Notes: generated from the letters alone by a model not told the origin. A stretch of 64,000 nt of DNA from Streptomyces hiroshimensis (GCF_014650335.1 NZ_BMUT01000001.1:425037-489036), one strand, 5' to 3'. Positions 47,382-56,484 are shown, numbered from the stretch's first letter. Program-made: numbers and translations.

Positions 47382-48704
47382 GTGAAAACAGCGCGGTCGC
47401 ACCGAGAGGAGCCGCTGGACGCCGCCGTGCGGCCCGTGTCTCTCTGGCGCGATCGCGACTACATGGCCTGGTGGTCGGGCAACGGGCTGTCCTCCCTGGG
47501 CACGGCCGTCTCGACGCTGGCGTTCCCGCTGCTGATCCTGGACACCACAGGTTCGGCGGCCCAGGCCGGCAACATCACCGCCGCCCAGATGATCGGCACC
47601 CTCGCCACCCTGGTGATCGGCGGGGCGCTCGCGGACCGGGTGTCACGCCGCCTGGTCATGGCGGTCTCCCCGCTCGTCGAGGCGCTGGCCCTGGGCGCCG
47701 TGGCGCTGCTGGTGTACCGCAGCGACGCCCCGGTCCTCGCGCTCGCCGCCCTGGCCCTGGTCAGCGGACTGGCGGGCGGGCTGCGCACCGCGGTCGCGGC
47801 GCCGGCACTGCGCCGGCTCGTGCCCAAGGAGCAGGTCGCCACCGCGACGGCTCAGGGCATGGGCCGCGACATGGTCGCCCACATCGTCGGTACGTCCCTC
47901 GGCGGAGTGCTGTTCTCCGTCACCCGCTGGGTGCCGTTCCTGTTCGACGCCCTGTCCTACCTGTTCGTCACCCTGGGGACCCTGGTCATCCGCCGGCCCC
48001 TCGGCCCGGACCGGGACCCGGACACCCGCAGCGGCCCGCGCCCCGGCATGGCCGCGGACATCGCCGACGGCCTCCGCATGGTCAGACGCAGCGGCTACCT
48101 CATGTTCACCATCGTCTGGGGAGCGCTGCTCAACGCCGTGGCGGAGGGCTTCACCCTGCTGTTCATCGCGCTCCTGCACCACCGGGGCGGCGGGCCGACG
48201 CAAGTCGGCACCGCGACCTCGCTCGCACTCGTCGGCGGCGTCATCGGGTCCTTCATCGGACCGTGGCTGATGCGCCGGCTGGGGGCGCTGCGGGTGCTCC
48301 ACCTGGCGGCCTGGGTCTTCGCGGCGTCCTTCGCGGTCATCGTGTGGGTCCCCGAGCCCTGGCAGATCGGCCTGGTCCTGCTGGTCGGCATGACCGGCAT
48401 GGTGCCGCTCAACGTCGTCACCGAGTCGTACCAGGTGCGCCTCATCCCCGACGCCTACCTGGGCCGGGTCGCCGCGACCAGCCGGTTCTGCGTCCAGGTG
48501 GTGCAGTGGGCGGGCCCGCTGGGGGCCGGCTTCCTCGCCGACGCGATGGGGGTACGAGGAGCGATCCTGGTCCTCGCGGTGGCCATGATCACGCTGGCGC
48601 TCGCCCTGTTCGGCGGCAGCCGCCAACTCGACCTCCTGCGCACCCCGTTGGGCGAGGTGCGGGAACTCCCGCTGCTCACCCCCGAACGGCCGGCACACCC
48701 GTGA
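47382..48704 (+). CDS. MFS exporter, EntS-like
   Basis: 440 residues and about twelve membrane segments, beginning SLWRDRDYMAWWSGNGLSSLGTAVSTLAFPLLIL, the opening typical of EntS-like exporters that often accompany siderophore and peptide pathways. The TM2-3 loop has GALADRVSRRLVM. GTG 47382 is chosen because GGGGGAG lies just upstream; ATG 47370 would add four residues. It is preceded by a copy of the cluster motif and followed 115 bases later by the KAS III-like gene on the same strand. Inferred role: export of the lipopeptide and self-protection. Confidence 0.9.
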   Translation: MKTARSHREEPLDAAVRPVSLWRDRDYMAWWSGNGLSSLGTAVSTLAFPLLILDTTGSAAQAGNITAAQMIGTLATLVIGGALADRVSRRLVMAVSPLVEALALGAVALLVYRSDAPVLALAALALVSGLAGGLRTAVAAPALRRLVPKEQVATATAQGMGRDMVAHIVGTSLGGVLFSVTRWVPFLFDALSYLFVTLGTLVIRRPLGPDRDPDTRSGPRPGMAADIADGLRMVRRSGYLMFTIVWGALLNAVAEGFTLLFIALLHHRGGGPTQVGTATSLALVGGVIGSFIGPWLMRRLGALRVLHLAAWVFAASFAVIVWVPEPWQIGLVLLVGMTGMVPLNVVTESYQVRLIPDAYLGRVAATSRFCVQVVQWAGPLGAGFLADAMGVRGAILVLAVAMITLALALFGGSRQLDLLRTPLGEVRELPLLTPERPAHP

Positions 48705-48819
48705 CACCGCCGTGCCCGCGGCTCTGCCCGCAGCTGTGCCCGCAGCCGTGCCCGCAGGCGGGGTCACGGCCGGGGCCACGGCCCGGGACCCGGTCACCGC
48801 TGGAATGAAAGGACACCAC

Positions 48820-49848
48820 ATGGAAGCCCCCGTGGAGCCGGGCATCGTCGCCACCGGCACGGCGTTCGGTGAACGGCTCAGCGTGGCCGGTACGGCCGCC
48901 GAGTACGTGAGCGACCCCGAGTTCGCCCTCAGCTGGGGTTACGACACCTACCACCGCCTGACCGACGGCCGCACGCCGACGGAACTCGCGGCGGAGGCGG
49001 CCCGCGCGGCCCTGGACGGCGCCGGTCTCACGGTGGACGACGTGGACCTGATCGTCGCCGGCAACTCCGACGTGCCGGAGTACCTGGGCTGGGACACCTC
49101 GGCCGCCGTGGCCAAGGAACTGGGCGCGCACGCCACGCCCACGGTGCTCGTCACCCAGGCCTGCGCCGCGTGGTCGCTGGCCGTCGACCACGCCGCGGGA
49201 GCGATGGCGCTCTCGCCCGAGACGAACACCGCCCTGGTGGTCGTCGTCAACGTGGTCAGCGAACAGCACGCCAACCGCATGGCCTTCAACACCAGTGTCG
49301 CCAGCGACGGCGCCGTCGCGGTGGTCCTGCGGCGCGGACACGCGCGCTGCCGCCGGCTCGCCTCCGCGCACTACACCAACCCCGAGTTCGCGAACCTCTT
49401 CCGCATCGAGTACGGCGGTTCCGCCGTGCCCGTGCCGCCCGAGGGGGAGCACAACCTGAAGGTCGACCCCATGGCCGCCGTCTACCGGCACGTGGGCCGG
49501 GACCCGCAGCGCTTCCAGGGCTTCGTGGACGAGATCAACGGGCGTCTGACGGACGTGGTCGACCGGGCCTTCGCGCGTGCCGGGAAGGACCGGGGGCGGC
49601 TCGCCCGGCTGATCTTCCTCAACGACAACCAGCAGGCGATCCGCGAGGCCGCCGACGCCGTCGGCCTGCCCGTCGAGCGCACCAATGCCGAACTGGCCCG
49701 CAAGTACGGGCACATGGGCGCGGTCGACCAGCTGGTCTGCCTGGACGAGCACATCCGGGCCGGGGAGCTGGCACCGGGCGATCTCGTGGCCCTCGCCGGG
49801 ATCGCGGTGCCGGGAATGCACTGGTTCTGCACGCTCATCGAAGTCTGA
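48820..49848 (+). CDS. KAS III/FabH-like protein with altered catalytic residues
   Basis: 342 residues with the thiolase-fold layout. The nucleophile Cys is in VLVTQACAAWSLAVDHAAGA. Where FabH has the H-Q-A-N motif this protein reads FLNDNQQAIREAA, and where FabH has its Asn (GNTSAAS) it reads KYGHMGAVDQ, so the Cys-His-Asn triad is not conserved in the usual form. It may therefore act as an acyltransferase (CerJ-like) or use the His in GHMGA. ATG 48820 has AAAGGA 6 bases upstream. It starts a run of carrier-protein chemistry (ACP, AMP-ligase, KAS II). The substrate is unknown. Confidence 0.82.
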   Translation: MEAPVEPGIVATGTAFGERLSVAGTAAEYVSDPEFALSWGYDTYHRLTDGRTPTELAAEAARAALDGAGLTVDDVDLIVAGNSDVPEYLGWDTSAAVAKELGAHATPTVLVTQACAAWSLAVDHAAGAMALSPETNTALVVVVNVVSEQHANRMAFNTSVASDGAVAVVLRRGHARCRRLASAHYTNPEFANLFRIEYGGSAVPVPPEGEHNLKVDPMAAVYRHVGRDPQRFQGFVDEINGRLTDVVDRAFARAGKDRGRLARLIFLNDNQQAIREAADAVGLPVERTNAELARKYGHMGAVDQLVCLDEHIRAGELAPGDLVALAGIAVPGMHWFCTLIEV

Positions 49849-49900
49849 CGCCACGAACGATGCCGTAACGGCTCCCGCCCCTCCGAGAGGAAGACCACCC

Positions 49901-50197
49901 ATGCCCCCTGAGCGCCCCGCCGCACCGACGGAGGTGCCCGTGATCTCCGAGGAGGAGATCGCCCGGTTCGTCACCGACCACTTCCTGGACGACGAAGCGG
50001 ACGGCCTCGACCCGGATCAGGACCTGCTGGCCGACGGCGCGATCGACAGCCTCGGCGTGCTGCACGTCGCGGCCTGGCTGGAGAAGCAGTACGGCGTGAC
50101 GCTGCCGGACGGCGCGCTGTCCCTCAGGAACTTCCGCTCCGTGCGCGCGATCCGGGAGGCCGCCGAGCGCGCCGCGGCCGGCGGCGGCGAGCCGTGA
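49901..50197 (+). CDS. acyl carrier protein
   Basis: 98 residues. The attachment serine is in LADGAIDSLGVLHVAAWLEKQYG, the canonical DSL motif, about residue 49. An N-terminal proline-rich tail of about 15 residues precedes helix 1. ATG 49901 follows GAGAGGAAG. It lies 52 bases after the KAS III-like gene and 98 bases before an AMP-ligase, suggesting that the ligase loads it and the two ketosynthase-like proteins use it. It is distinct from the HSL-type ACP at 11938. Confidence 0.93.
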   Translation: MPPERPAAPTEVPVISEEEIARFVTDHFLDDEADGLDPDQDLLADGAIDSLGVLHVAAWLEKQYGVTLPDGALSLRNFRSVRAIREAAERAAAGGGEP

Positions 50198-50295
50198 GCG
50201 CACGCCCGGCGGAGCCGGGAAGGACCCGGCGTCCGCGGAGGCCGGCCTGTGGTGAATGAAGCGTTGAACGGCTGTTGAACGGCTCAGGAGAAGCG

Positions 50296-51810
50296 ATGAG
50301 TTTGTCCACTGAAGTCGCGGACGGCGTCGAGGTCCCGACCCGGTCCGATATGGTCACCGCCTCCCTGGGCGTCGCACGGGAGATGGAACGACAGGGGTTC
50401 AGGCCCGGCGACCGGGTCGTCCTCAAGGCCGACAACTCGGCCGCCTACGTGTTCGCGCTGCTGGCGCTCGCGCACCTGGACGCCTCCCTGGTGCTCCTGG
50501 ACCACCGCCAGACCGGTGCGGAGACCCGTACCGTGATCGAGCAGTGCCGGGTCCGCTGGGTGATCGGGGACGGCCCGGACGACGGCTCGTTCCGGGGACC
50601 CGGCGCGCCGCACTTCCTGGCCCTCGAAACCCTCGTGGCCACTCCCGCTCCCGACTCCGCTCCCGCCCCCGCTCCTTCCTCCGAAGCGCCCGCCGGCCTG
50701 GACTTCTCCCGGTGGCAGCGGCGCACCGACGCCCTGGTGGCGTGGTCGACCGGATCGACGGGGAAACCCAAGGCGATCGTCAAGCCGGGGGGAGGCTTCC
50801 TGACCAACCTGCACCGGACCCTGGCGCACATGGGCTACCGCGACAGCGACACGTTCCTCCCCTTGCTGCCGTTCTCCCACCAGTACGGGCTCTCGCTCAT
50901 CTTCCTCGCCTACCTCGCCGGCGCCTCCCTGCTCGTCTCCCCGTTCCGGCGCATCGACCTGGCGATCCGGGCGGGCGCGGCCCACGGCGCCACCGTCGTC
51001 GACGCCACACCGGCGACGTACCGGAGCCTGCTCAACCTCGCGGGGCGGAACCCGGCGCTGCTCGACGGCCTGGAGGGGGTCCGCCTGTGGTGCACCGGGG
51101 GCGCTCCCCTGGACCAGGCGCTGACCTCGCGGTTCCGGTCCGTCGTGGGCGCCCCGCTGCTGGACGGCTACGGCAGTACCGAGCTGGGCAACGTCTCCTT
51201 CGCCACGCCCGCCCGTCCGCTGGGATGCGGCAGGACGCTCAAGGGGATCGAGGTCCGGGTGGCCCCTCAGCGCAGCGAGGAGGGCGCGCCCGGCCCCCGG
51301 GACGCGGCGGGAGCGGAGTTCGGCCGGATCTGGGTGCGCTCTCCGGACGCCATGGCCGGCTACCTCGAACCTGACGGAACGATTCGCCGGCAGGCCGGAG
51401 AGTGGTACGAGACCGGCGACTTCGGCTTCCTCACGGACGACGGCGACCTGTACGTGATCGGCCGCGCCCACGCCGTCCACCGGATGGGGCATCTGCTCTA
51501 CCCGGAGGCCCTCGCCGCGAAGGCGAGCGGCTGCGGACGCCAGGTCGTGGTCGTCCCGGTCGACGACGAGAGGTGGGGAAGCCGCCTGATCTTCGTCGTG
51601 GCCGATCCGGAGGACGGCGACCCCCGGCTCTGGCGGGAGCTGATCTGTTCGATGCTCCCTTCGTACGAGCATCCCAACCACGTCGTGGTCGTCCCCGCCC
51701 TCCCGCTGAACCGGAACGGGAAGACCGACACCGCGCGGCTGCAACTGCTGCTGCGCGACGACCACCCGGCGATATGGAGCGGCCGCGTGCAGAACGGAGC
51801 CGTGCTGTGA
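50296..51810 (+). CDS. AMP-dependent synthetase/ligase (ANL family, compact)
   Basis: 504 residues. P-loop VAWSTGSTGKPKAIVK, motif LLDGYGSTELGNVSFA (A5), YETGDFGFLTDDGDLYVIGR (A7/A8 hinge) and a C-terminal PLNRNGKTDTARL with the catalytic Lys (A10). The PFSHQYGLSLIFLAYLAGAS region resembles acyl/aryl ligases more than amino-acid A domains, which lack this HQYG segment. ATG 50296 with AGGAG five bases upstream. Its stop overlaps the KAS II start (GTGA). Predicted role: activate an acid and load the preceding ACP. It is also a possible in-trans loader of the A-less NRPS3 module. Confidence 0.88.
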   Translation: MSLSTEVADGVEVPTRSDMVTASLGVAREMERQGFRPGDRVVLKADNSAAYVFALLALAHLDASLVLLDHRQTGAETRTVIEQCRVRWVIGDGPDDGSFRGPGAPHFLALETLVATPAPDSAPAPAPSSEAPAGLDFSRWQRRTDALVAWSTGSTGKPKAIVKPGGGFLTNLHRTLAHMGYRDSDTFLPLLPFSHQYGLSLIFLAYLAGASLLVSPFRRIDLAIRAGAAHGATVVDATPATYRSLLNLAGRNPALLDGLEGVRLWCTGGAPLDQALTSRFRSVVGAPLLDGYGSTELGNVSFATPARPLGCGRTLKGIEVRVAPQRSEEGAPGPRDAAGAEFGRIWVRSPDAMAGYLEPDGTIRRQAGEWYETGDFGFLTDDGDLYVIGRAHAVHRMGHLLYPEALAAKASGCGRQVVVVPVDDERWGSRLIFVVADPEDGDPRLWRELICSMLPSYEHPNHVVVVPALPLNRNGKTDTARLQLLLRDDHPAIWSGRVQNGAVL

Positions 51811-53072
51811 GGGCCGGAGCGGTACGGGAGACGCGGCGGCGGGTCGTGGTGACCGGCTACGGCGCGGTCACCCCGGTGGGACCGGACGTCCCGTCCCTGT
51901 GGCAGGCGCTGCTGTCCGGGCGAAGCGGAATCGGCACGGTGACGGGGTTCGACCCCGACGGCCTGCCGGTGACCATCGCCGGCGAGGTCCGTGACTTCGA
52001 CCCCCTGGTGTACATGCCGAAGCGGGCGGTCCGGCGCCTCGACCCCTTCGCCCAGTACGCGCTCGCCGCGGCCGTCCAGGCGGTGGACGCGGCGGGCCTG
52101 ACCGTGCCGGTGTCCCGGCCCGACCGCATGGGGGTGCTCATCGGTTCGGGCTACGGAGCGGAGAAGACGATCATCAAGGCCGCGGAGGCCCTGATCACCG
52201 AGGGCCCCCGCGGCGTCAGCCCGTACTTCGCCGTCAGCGGCGGCAGCGACTCCGCGGCCGTCGAAGTCGCGATGCGCTTCGGCGCGCAGGGACCGTCCGG
52301 CTCGATGAGCACCGCCTGCGCGACGGGCGCGACCTGCATCGGCGACGCCGCGCGCATGATCGCGACGGACGTGGCCGACGTGATGGTCGCCGGCGCCTCC
52401 GACGACTGCCTCACCAAGGCGGACATGGCGGCGACCGCCAAGACCGGCGTGCTGTCCAGGCGCAACGACGACCCCGCCGGCGCGAGCCGGCCCTTCGACC
52501 TCGGGCGCGACGGGTTCGTGATGAGCGCCGGCGCCGGTGTGGTGCTGCTGGAGGAGGCCGGGCACGCGATGCGGCGGGGCGCCGAAATCCTCGCCGAGGT
52601 GGCCGGTTACGCCGCGACCACCGACGCCTACCACCTGACCTCGCCGGACCCGGAGGGGCGGGGGCTGCAACGGGCGATGCGGCTCGCGCTGTCCGACGCG
52701 GACGCGGACGTCACGGACATCGACTACATCAACGCACACGCCACGGGAACCGACGGCGGGGACCGGGTCGAGATCACGGCCCTCCGGCAGGTGTTCGGAG
52801 AACGTCTCGCCAAGATCCCCCTCACCTCGGTCAAGTCCGTCCTCGGTCACATGATGGGGGCGGCGAGCGCCGTCGACCTGATCGCGACCGTCGAGGCGAT
52901 GCGCACCGGAACCGTGCCGCCGACCACGAACTGCACCGAACCCGAGGACCCCGAGCTGGACTTCGGCACCCGGGAGGCCGGGCGGCGCGAGATCCGTACC
53001 GCCATGAGCAACTCCTTCGGGTTCGGCGGCCACAACGCCGTACTCGTCGTGAGGTCGTTCGACGGCGGCTGA
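51807..53072 (+). CDS. KAS II/FabF-like beta-ketoacyl-ACP synthase
   Basis: 421 residues. Catalytic Cys in MSTACATGATCIGDA, His in INAHATGTDGGD and Lys/His in TSVKSVLGHMMGAAS; the C-terminal gate is MSNSFGFGGHNAVLV. All active-site residues are intact, so decarboxylative condensation on an ACP is likely. GTG 51807 overlaps the AMP-ligase stop by four bases. No KR, DH or chain-length-factor partner is adjacent, so one round of extension, or use of host FabG-type enzymes, is inferred. Confidence 0.93.
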   Translation: MRAGAVRETRRRVVVTGYGAVTPVGPDVPSLWQALLSGRSGIGTVTGFDPDGLPVTIAGEVRDFDPLVYMPKRAVRRLDPFAQYALAAAVQAVDAAGLTVPVSRPDRMGVLIGSGYGAEKTIIKAAEALITEGPRGVSPYFAVSGGSDSAAVEVAMRFGAQGPSGSMSTACATGATCIGDAARMIATDVADVMVAGASDDCLTKADMAATAKTGVLSRRNDDPAGASRPFDLGRDGFVMSAGAGVVLLEEAGHAMRRGAEILAEVAGYAATTDAYHLTSPDPEGRGLQRAMRLALSDADADVTDIDYINAHATGTDGGDRVEITALRQVFGERLAKIPLTSVKSVLGHMMGAASAVDLIATVEAMRTGTVPPTTNCTEPEDPELDFGTREAGRREIRTAMSNSFGFGGHNAVLVVRSFDGG

Positions 53073-53130
53073 TCCCCTACCACCGGCTGCGCACAGCACC
53101 GGAACGGAAACGACGAAAGGCACCATAGTC

Positions 53131-53610
53131 ATGAGCAACTTGCACGGTGACCGGCTCGCGGTGGAGAAGAACTACCGGATCGCCACGGGATGCACCTCCG
53201 GAACCGGCCTGGTGGCCAGCACGGTCATCGAGGAGGGAGCCGAGGTCATGACCCTGAGCGACTGCACCCCGGAGGCCGCCTCCAAGTACACGATCCAGGT
53301 CGAACGCGACCTGCACGTCATGGGGACGGACATCCGGTACCTGAACCACTCCTGCGACCCGAGCACGTATGTGGACGCTGTCGCCGGCAACGTCATCAGC
53401 ACCCGCCGGATCCTCCCCGGCGACGAACTGACCTTCTTCTACCCCTCCACCGAGTGGGACATGTCGTGCCCCTTCCGCTGCGGGTGCGGCGCCGCGGCGT
53501 GCGTGGGCGAGGTCACCGGCGCCGCGTTCCTGACCGCCGACGTCCTCAAGGGCTACCGGATCAACGCCCACATCCAGGAGCTGCTGGCGGAGAGGGACTT
53601 CGGTTCATGA
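53131..53610 (+). CDS. stand-alone SET-domain protein with post-SET cysteines
   Basis: 159 residues. It has a SET core with the knot motif IRYLNHSCDPSTYVDAVAGN, the GDELTFFYPSTEWDM segment (equivalent to the catalytic-tyrosine region) and a post-SET-like C-x-C-x4-C in FRCGCGAAACVGEV. In eukaryotes such domains methylate lysines; small bacterial versions occur next to biosynthetic genes, with unknown substrates. ATG 53131 follows GAAAGG. Its stop overlaps the start of the ThDP gene (ATGA), so it is co-translated. Possible jobs: N-methylation of a small molecule or modification of a partner protein. Neither is shown. Confidence 0.85.
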   Translation: MSNLHGDRLAVEKNYRIATGCTSGTGLVASTVIEEGAEVMTLSDCTPEAASKYTIQVERDLHVMGTDIRYLNHSCDPSTYVDAVAGNVISTRRILPGDELTFFYPSTEWDMSCPFRCGCGAAACVGEVTGAAFLTADVLKGYRINAHIQELLAERDFGS

Positions 53611-55319
53611 CGTCAGGTCATGACGCCGGGGCGGAACTCCATGCTGTCCCGGCCGCCGCTACCGGGGGCCGCCTGCTGGTCGAGACCTTGACCGGCCACG
53701 GAGTGGACACCGTGTTCGGCATCCCCGGAATCGACAACCTGGAGATCTTCCGGCATCTCGGGGAGAGCGGCATCCGGCACATCACCCCGCGCCACGAGCA
53801 GGGCGCGGGGTATGCGGCCTACGGATACGCGCGGGTCACCGGACGGCCCGGCGTCGTCCTGACCACCGCAGGACCCGGGCTGCTCAACGCCGCGGCGGCG
53901 GCCGGGCAGGCCTATTCCGACTCCGTGCCGGTGCTGTTCCTCTCCGCCGGGCCTCCCCGGGGGCAGGAGCCGGGCGACGGGCTGCTGCACGAGGTCAAGG
54001 ACCAGACCGGCGCGATGAACGCCATCTGTGCGTGGAGCGAGCGCGCCGACGGCCCGGGCATGCTGAAAGAGCTGCTGGGGAAGGCGTTCAGGGAATTCCG
54101 TACCTGTCGCCCGAGGCCCGCTCACGTAGAGATCCCGGCCGACGTCCTGGCCGATGTCGTCGCTGACGTCCTCGCGACAGAGGCGGCGTGGGCCGGCCCG
54201 GGGGAGAACCCACCGGCCGGGGGAGGGGAGAGGGCCCCGGCGGAGGAGTTGTCCGGACCCGGCGGGATCGAGCACGCCGCCCGGCTGCTCGCCGGGGCCC
54301 GGCGGCCCGTGGTCATCGCCGGCGGGGGCGCCCGGGCCGCGTCCGCCGCGGTCACGTGCCTGGCGGAGGAGACCGGCGCCCCGGTCATCACGACCGCGAA
54401 CGGGAAAGGAGTGATCGACGAGGACCACCGCAACGCGCTGGGCGCGGCTCTCCACCTGGAGTCCGCACGTGACTTCCTGCGCCGCGCCGATGTGGTGATC
54501 GCCGTCGGCACCGAGCTGTCCGACACCGACACCTGGTCCGGCCCCCTGGCCCTGACCGGTGACGTCATCCGCGTCGACATCGACCCCGGGCAGAGCCACC
54601 GCAATGCCGTCGCGGCCTGCGCGCTGACGGGTGACGCGGACGCCGTTCTGCGCCGTGTCCTGGCCGCCCTCGGCTCCGTGCCGGACCGCGCGGGGGCGAG
54701 CGGCGCGTACCTCCGCGAAATCGCCGGGGTCCGCGCACGCATCGAGGCCGAACACGCCGGCCTGGGAGCCCCGTGGGCCGGGCTGATCGACGCGATGCGG
54801 GCGGCCATGCCGCCCGAGGCGGTCCTCACCAGCGACAGCTCCATGGTGTGCCATTACGGTGCCATCAAGGGCTTCCGGGTGCCGGCCCCCGACTCCTTCC
54901 TCCACCCCACCGGATTCGGGACCCTCGGTTTCGCGCTTCCGGCGGCGATCGGTGCCCTGGCGGGCCGGCCGGAACGGCCCGTGGTGGCCCTCACCGGCGA
55001 CGGCGGCCTCCAGTTCACCGTCAACGAGCTGGCCACCGCCGTCATGCTGGGAAAGCCCCTTCCCGTCGTCATCGTCGACAACGGCGGTTACGGATCGGTC
55101 CGCAGGGAACAGGCCCGCCTGGGCGTCGCCCCGCTGGGAACGGACCTGCCGAGCCCCGACTTCGCCGCCCTGGCCGCCGCCTACGGAGCACACGGGGTGG
55201 CAGCCGGATCACCCGGTTCCGTAGCCGCCGAGATCTCCGCGGCCCTCGAACGCCCCGGCCCCACCCTGATCACGATCCCCGAACACTCGCTGACCACCCC
55301 GGAAGGCTGCGATGAATGA
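53607..55319 (+). CDS. ThDP-dependent decarboxylase/carboligase (AruI/acetolactate synthase-like)
   Basis: 570 residues in the three-domain ThDP fold. N-terminal VFGIPGIDNLEIFRHL and the catalytic Glu in ITPRHEQGAGYAAYGYARVTG; ThDP/Mg motif VVALTGDGGLQFTVNELATA..VIVDNGGYGS. The N-terminal part is close in memory to AruI (5-guanidino-2-oxopentanoate decarboxylase): RHEQGAG, AGQAYSDSVPVLFLSA, RPRPAHVEIPADVL. Reaction class: 2-oxoacid decarboxylation to an aldehyde, or acyloin formation. ATG 53607 overlaps the SET gene; its stop overlaps the next gene by eight bases. With the neighbouring amino-acid dehydrogenase it could convert an amino acid through its 2-oxoacid. Confidence 0.88.
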   Translation: MTSGHDAGAELHAVPAAATGGRLLVETLTGHGVDTVFGIPGIDNLEIFRHLGESGIRHITPRHEQGAGYAAYGYARVTGRPGVVLTTAGPGLLNAAAAAGQAYSDSVPVLFLSAGPPRGQEPGDGLLHEVKDQTGAMNAICAWSERADGPGMLKELLGKAFREFRTCRPRPAHVEIPADVLADVVADVLATEAAWAGPGENPPAGGGERAPAEELSGPGGIEHAARLLAGARRPVVIAGGGARAASAAVTCLAEETGAPVITTANGKGVIDEDHRNALGAALHLESARDFLRRADVVIAVGTELSDTDTWSGPLALTGDVIRVDIDPGQSHRNAVAACALTGDADAVLRRVLAALGSVPDRAGASGAYLREIAGVRARIEAEHAGLGAPWAGLIDAMRAAMPPEAVLTSDSSMVCHYGAIKGFRVPAPDSFLHPTGFGTLGFALPAAIGALAGRPERPVVALTGDGGLQFTVNELATAVMLGKPLPVVIVDNGGYGSVRREQARLGVAPLGTDLPSPDFAALAAAYGAHGVAAGSPGSVAAEISAALERPGPTLITIPEHSLTTPEGCDE

Positions 55320-56484
55320 CCCCTATCTCCAGGTGACCTGGACAGACCGGGAAACCGAGGCGCGCGGCTACCTGGTGATCGACCGGCTGCTGGGCGGCGC
55401 CTCCAGCGGAGGCCTGCGCATGCGCAGCGGCTGCACCCTCGCGGAGGTGGCCGACCTCGCCAGGACGATGAGCCTGAAAGAGGCGCTGAACTACCGTCCG
55501 TCGGATCGCTACGTTCCCTACGGCGGGGCGAAGGGCGGAATCGACTTCGACCCCCGGCACCCCGGCGCACGCGCCGTGCTCACCAGATACCTGAGCGCGA
55601 TGAAGCCCTTCATCGAGACCTGCTGGGCGACCGGGGAAGACCTCGGCGTCCAGCAGCGCACCCTCGACGAGGCCGCCGCCGAGGCGAGCATCGAGTCGAC
55701 CGTCCAGGCGGCGCTGCCCCATGTGCCGGACGGCCGTGCGGCGGGGCTCGCCCGTCTCGCGGCGGGCTTCGCGGCCGAGGTCGACGGGATCTCGCTGGCC
55801 GACCTCATCGGCGGCTACGGCGTGGCGAGGGCCACGGTCGCCGCGCTGGAGCACCGCGGCGACCGCGTGCACGGAGCGACGGCGGCGCTGCAGGGCTTCG
55901 GGACGATGGGAGGCGCCATAGCCCGCTATCTCACGGAGGCCGGACTCCGCGTGGTGGCCGTAGCCGACCAGGACGGCGTGGTGGCGAACCCCGCAGGGCT
56001 CGCTGTGGAACACCTGCTCGCCCACCGCACCCGGGACGGCCGCATCGACCGCGACCGTCTGAAGCCGTACGACAAGCCGATCGCATCGAACTGGCTCGCG
56101 ACCCCGTGCGACGTACTCGTGACGGCCGCCGTCCCGTACGCCGTCAACGAGAGCAACCACCACCTGATCACCGCCCGCTATGTGGTCGAAGGCGCCAACA
56201 TCTCGGTCACCCCTGCTGCCGAGCGCGAACTCTTCGCCAGAGGCACGCTCGTGATCCCCGATTTCGTCGCGAACTCCGCGGGCAACGCCTGGTGGTGGTG
56301 GACACTCTTCGGAGACATCGAACCCACCGCCGCCTCGGCGTTCCGCCGCGTCTCCACCGTCATGGAGGACCTGGTCGTCTCATCACTCGACGGCGCGGCC
56401 GACACGTCCACGACACCACGCACCACGGCCGCGGCCCGCGCCGAAACGTCGATGGCCCTCCTGAACGAACGCCCGAGGGGCTGA
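55312..56484 (+). CDS. Glu/Leu/Phe/Val dehydrogenase family protein
   Basis: 390 residues. Dimerisation/catalytic half with GGLRMRSGCTLAEVADLARTMSLK and YVPYGGAKGGIDFDPRHP (catalytic Lys), then a Rossmann half with TAALQGFGTMGGAIARYL and VEGANISVTPAAERELFARG. It catalyses NAD(P)-dependent oxidative deamination of an L-amino acid or the reverse amination. Eight bases of overlap with the ThDP gene indicate coupling. Taken together, an amino acid to 2-oxoacid to aldehyde (or acyloin to amine) sequence is plausible. Last gene of the run; the following kilobase is decayed DNA, so this is the likely right edge of the cluster. Confidence 0.92.
   Translation: MNDPYLQVTWTDRETEARGYLVIDRLLGGASSGGLRMRSGCTLAEVADLARTMSLKEALNYRPSDRYVPYGGAKGGIDFDPRHPGARAVLTRYLSAMKPFIETCWATGEDLGVQQRTLDEAAAEASIESTVQAALPHVPDGRAAGLARLAAGFAAEVDGISLADLIGGYGVARATVAALEHRGDRVHGATAALQGFGTMGGAIARYLTEAGLRVVAVADQDGVVANPAGLAVEHLLAHRTRDGRIDRDRLKPYDKPIASNWLATPCDVLVTAAVPYAVNESNHHLITARYVVEGANISVTPAAERELFARGTLVIPDFVANSAGNAWWWWTLFGDIEPTAASAFRRVSTVMEDLVVSSLDGAADTSTTPRTTAAARAETSMALLNERPRG

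Noticed and set aside
48712..48765. Coding extension of the KAS III-like protein upstream of 48820
   Set aside because: It encodes only an Ala/Pro/Val run made of GTGCCCGCAG-like repeats, and ATG 48820 has its own good ribosome site.
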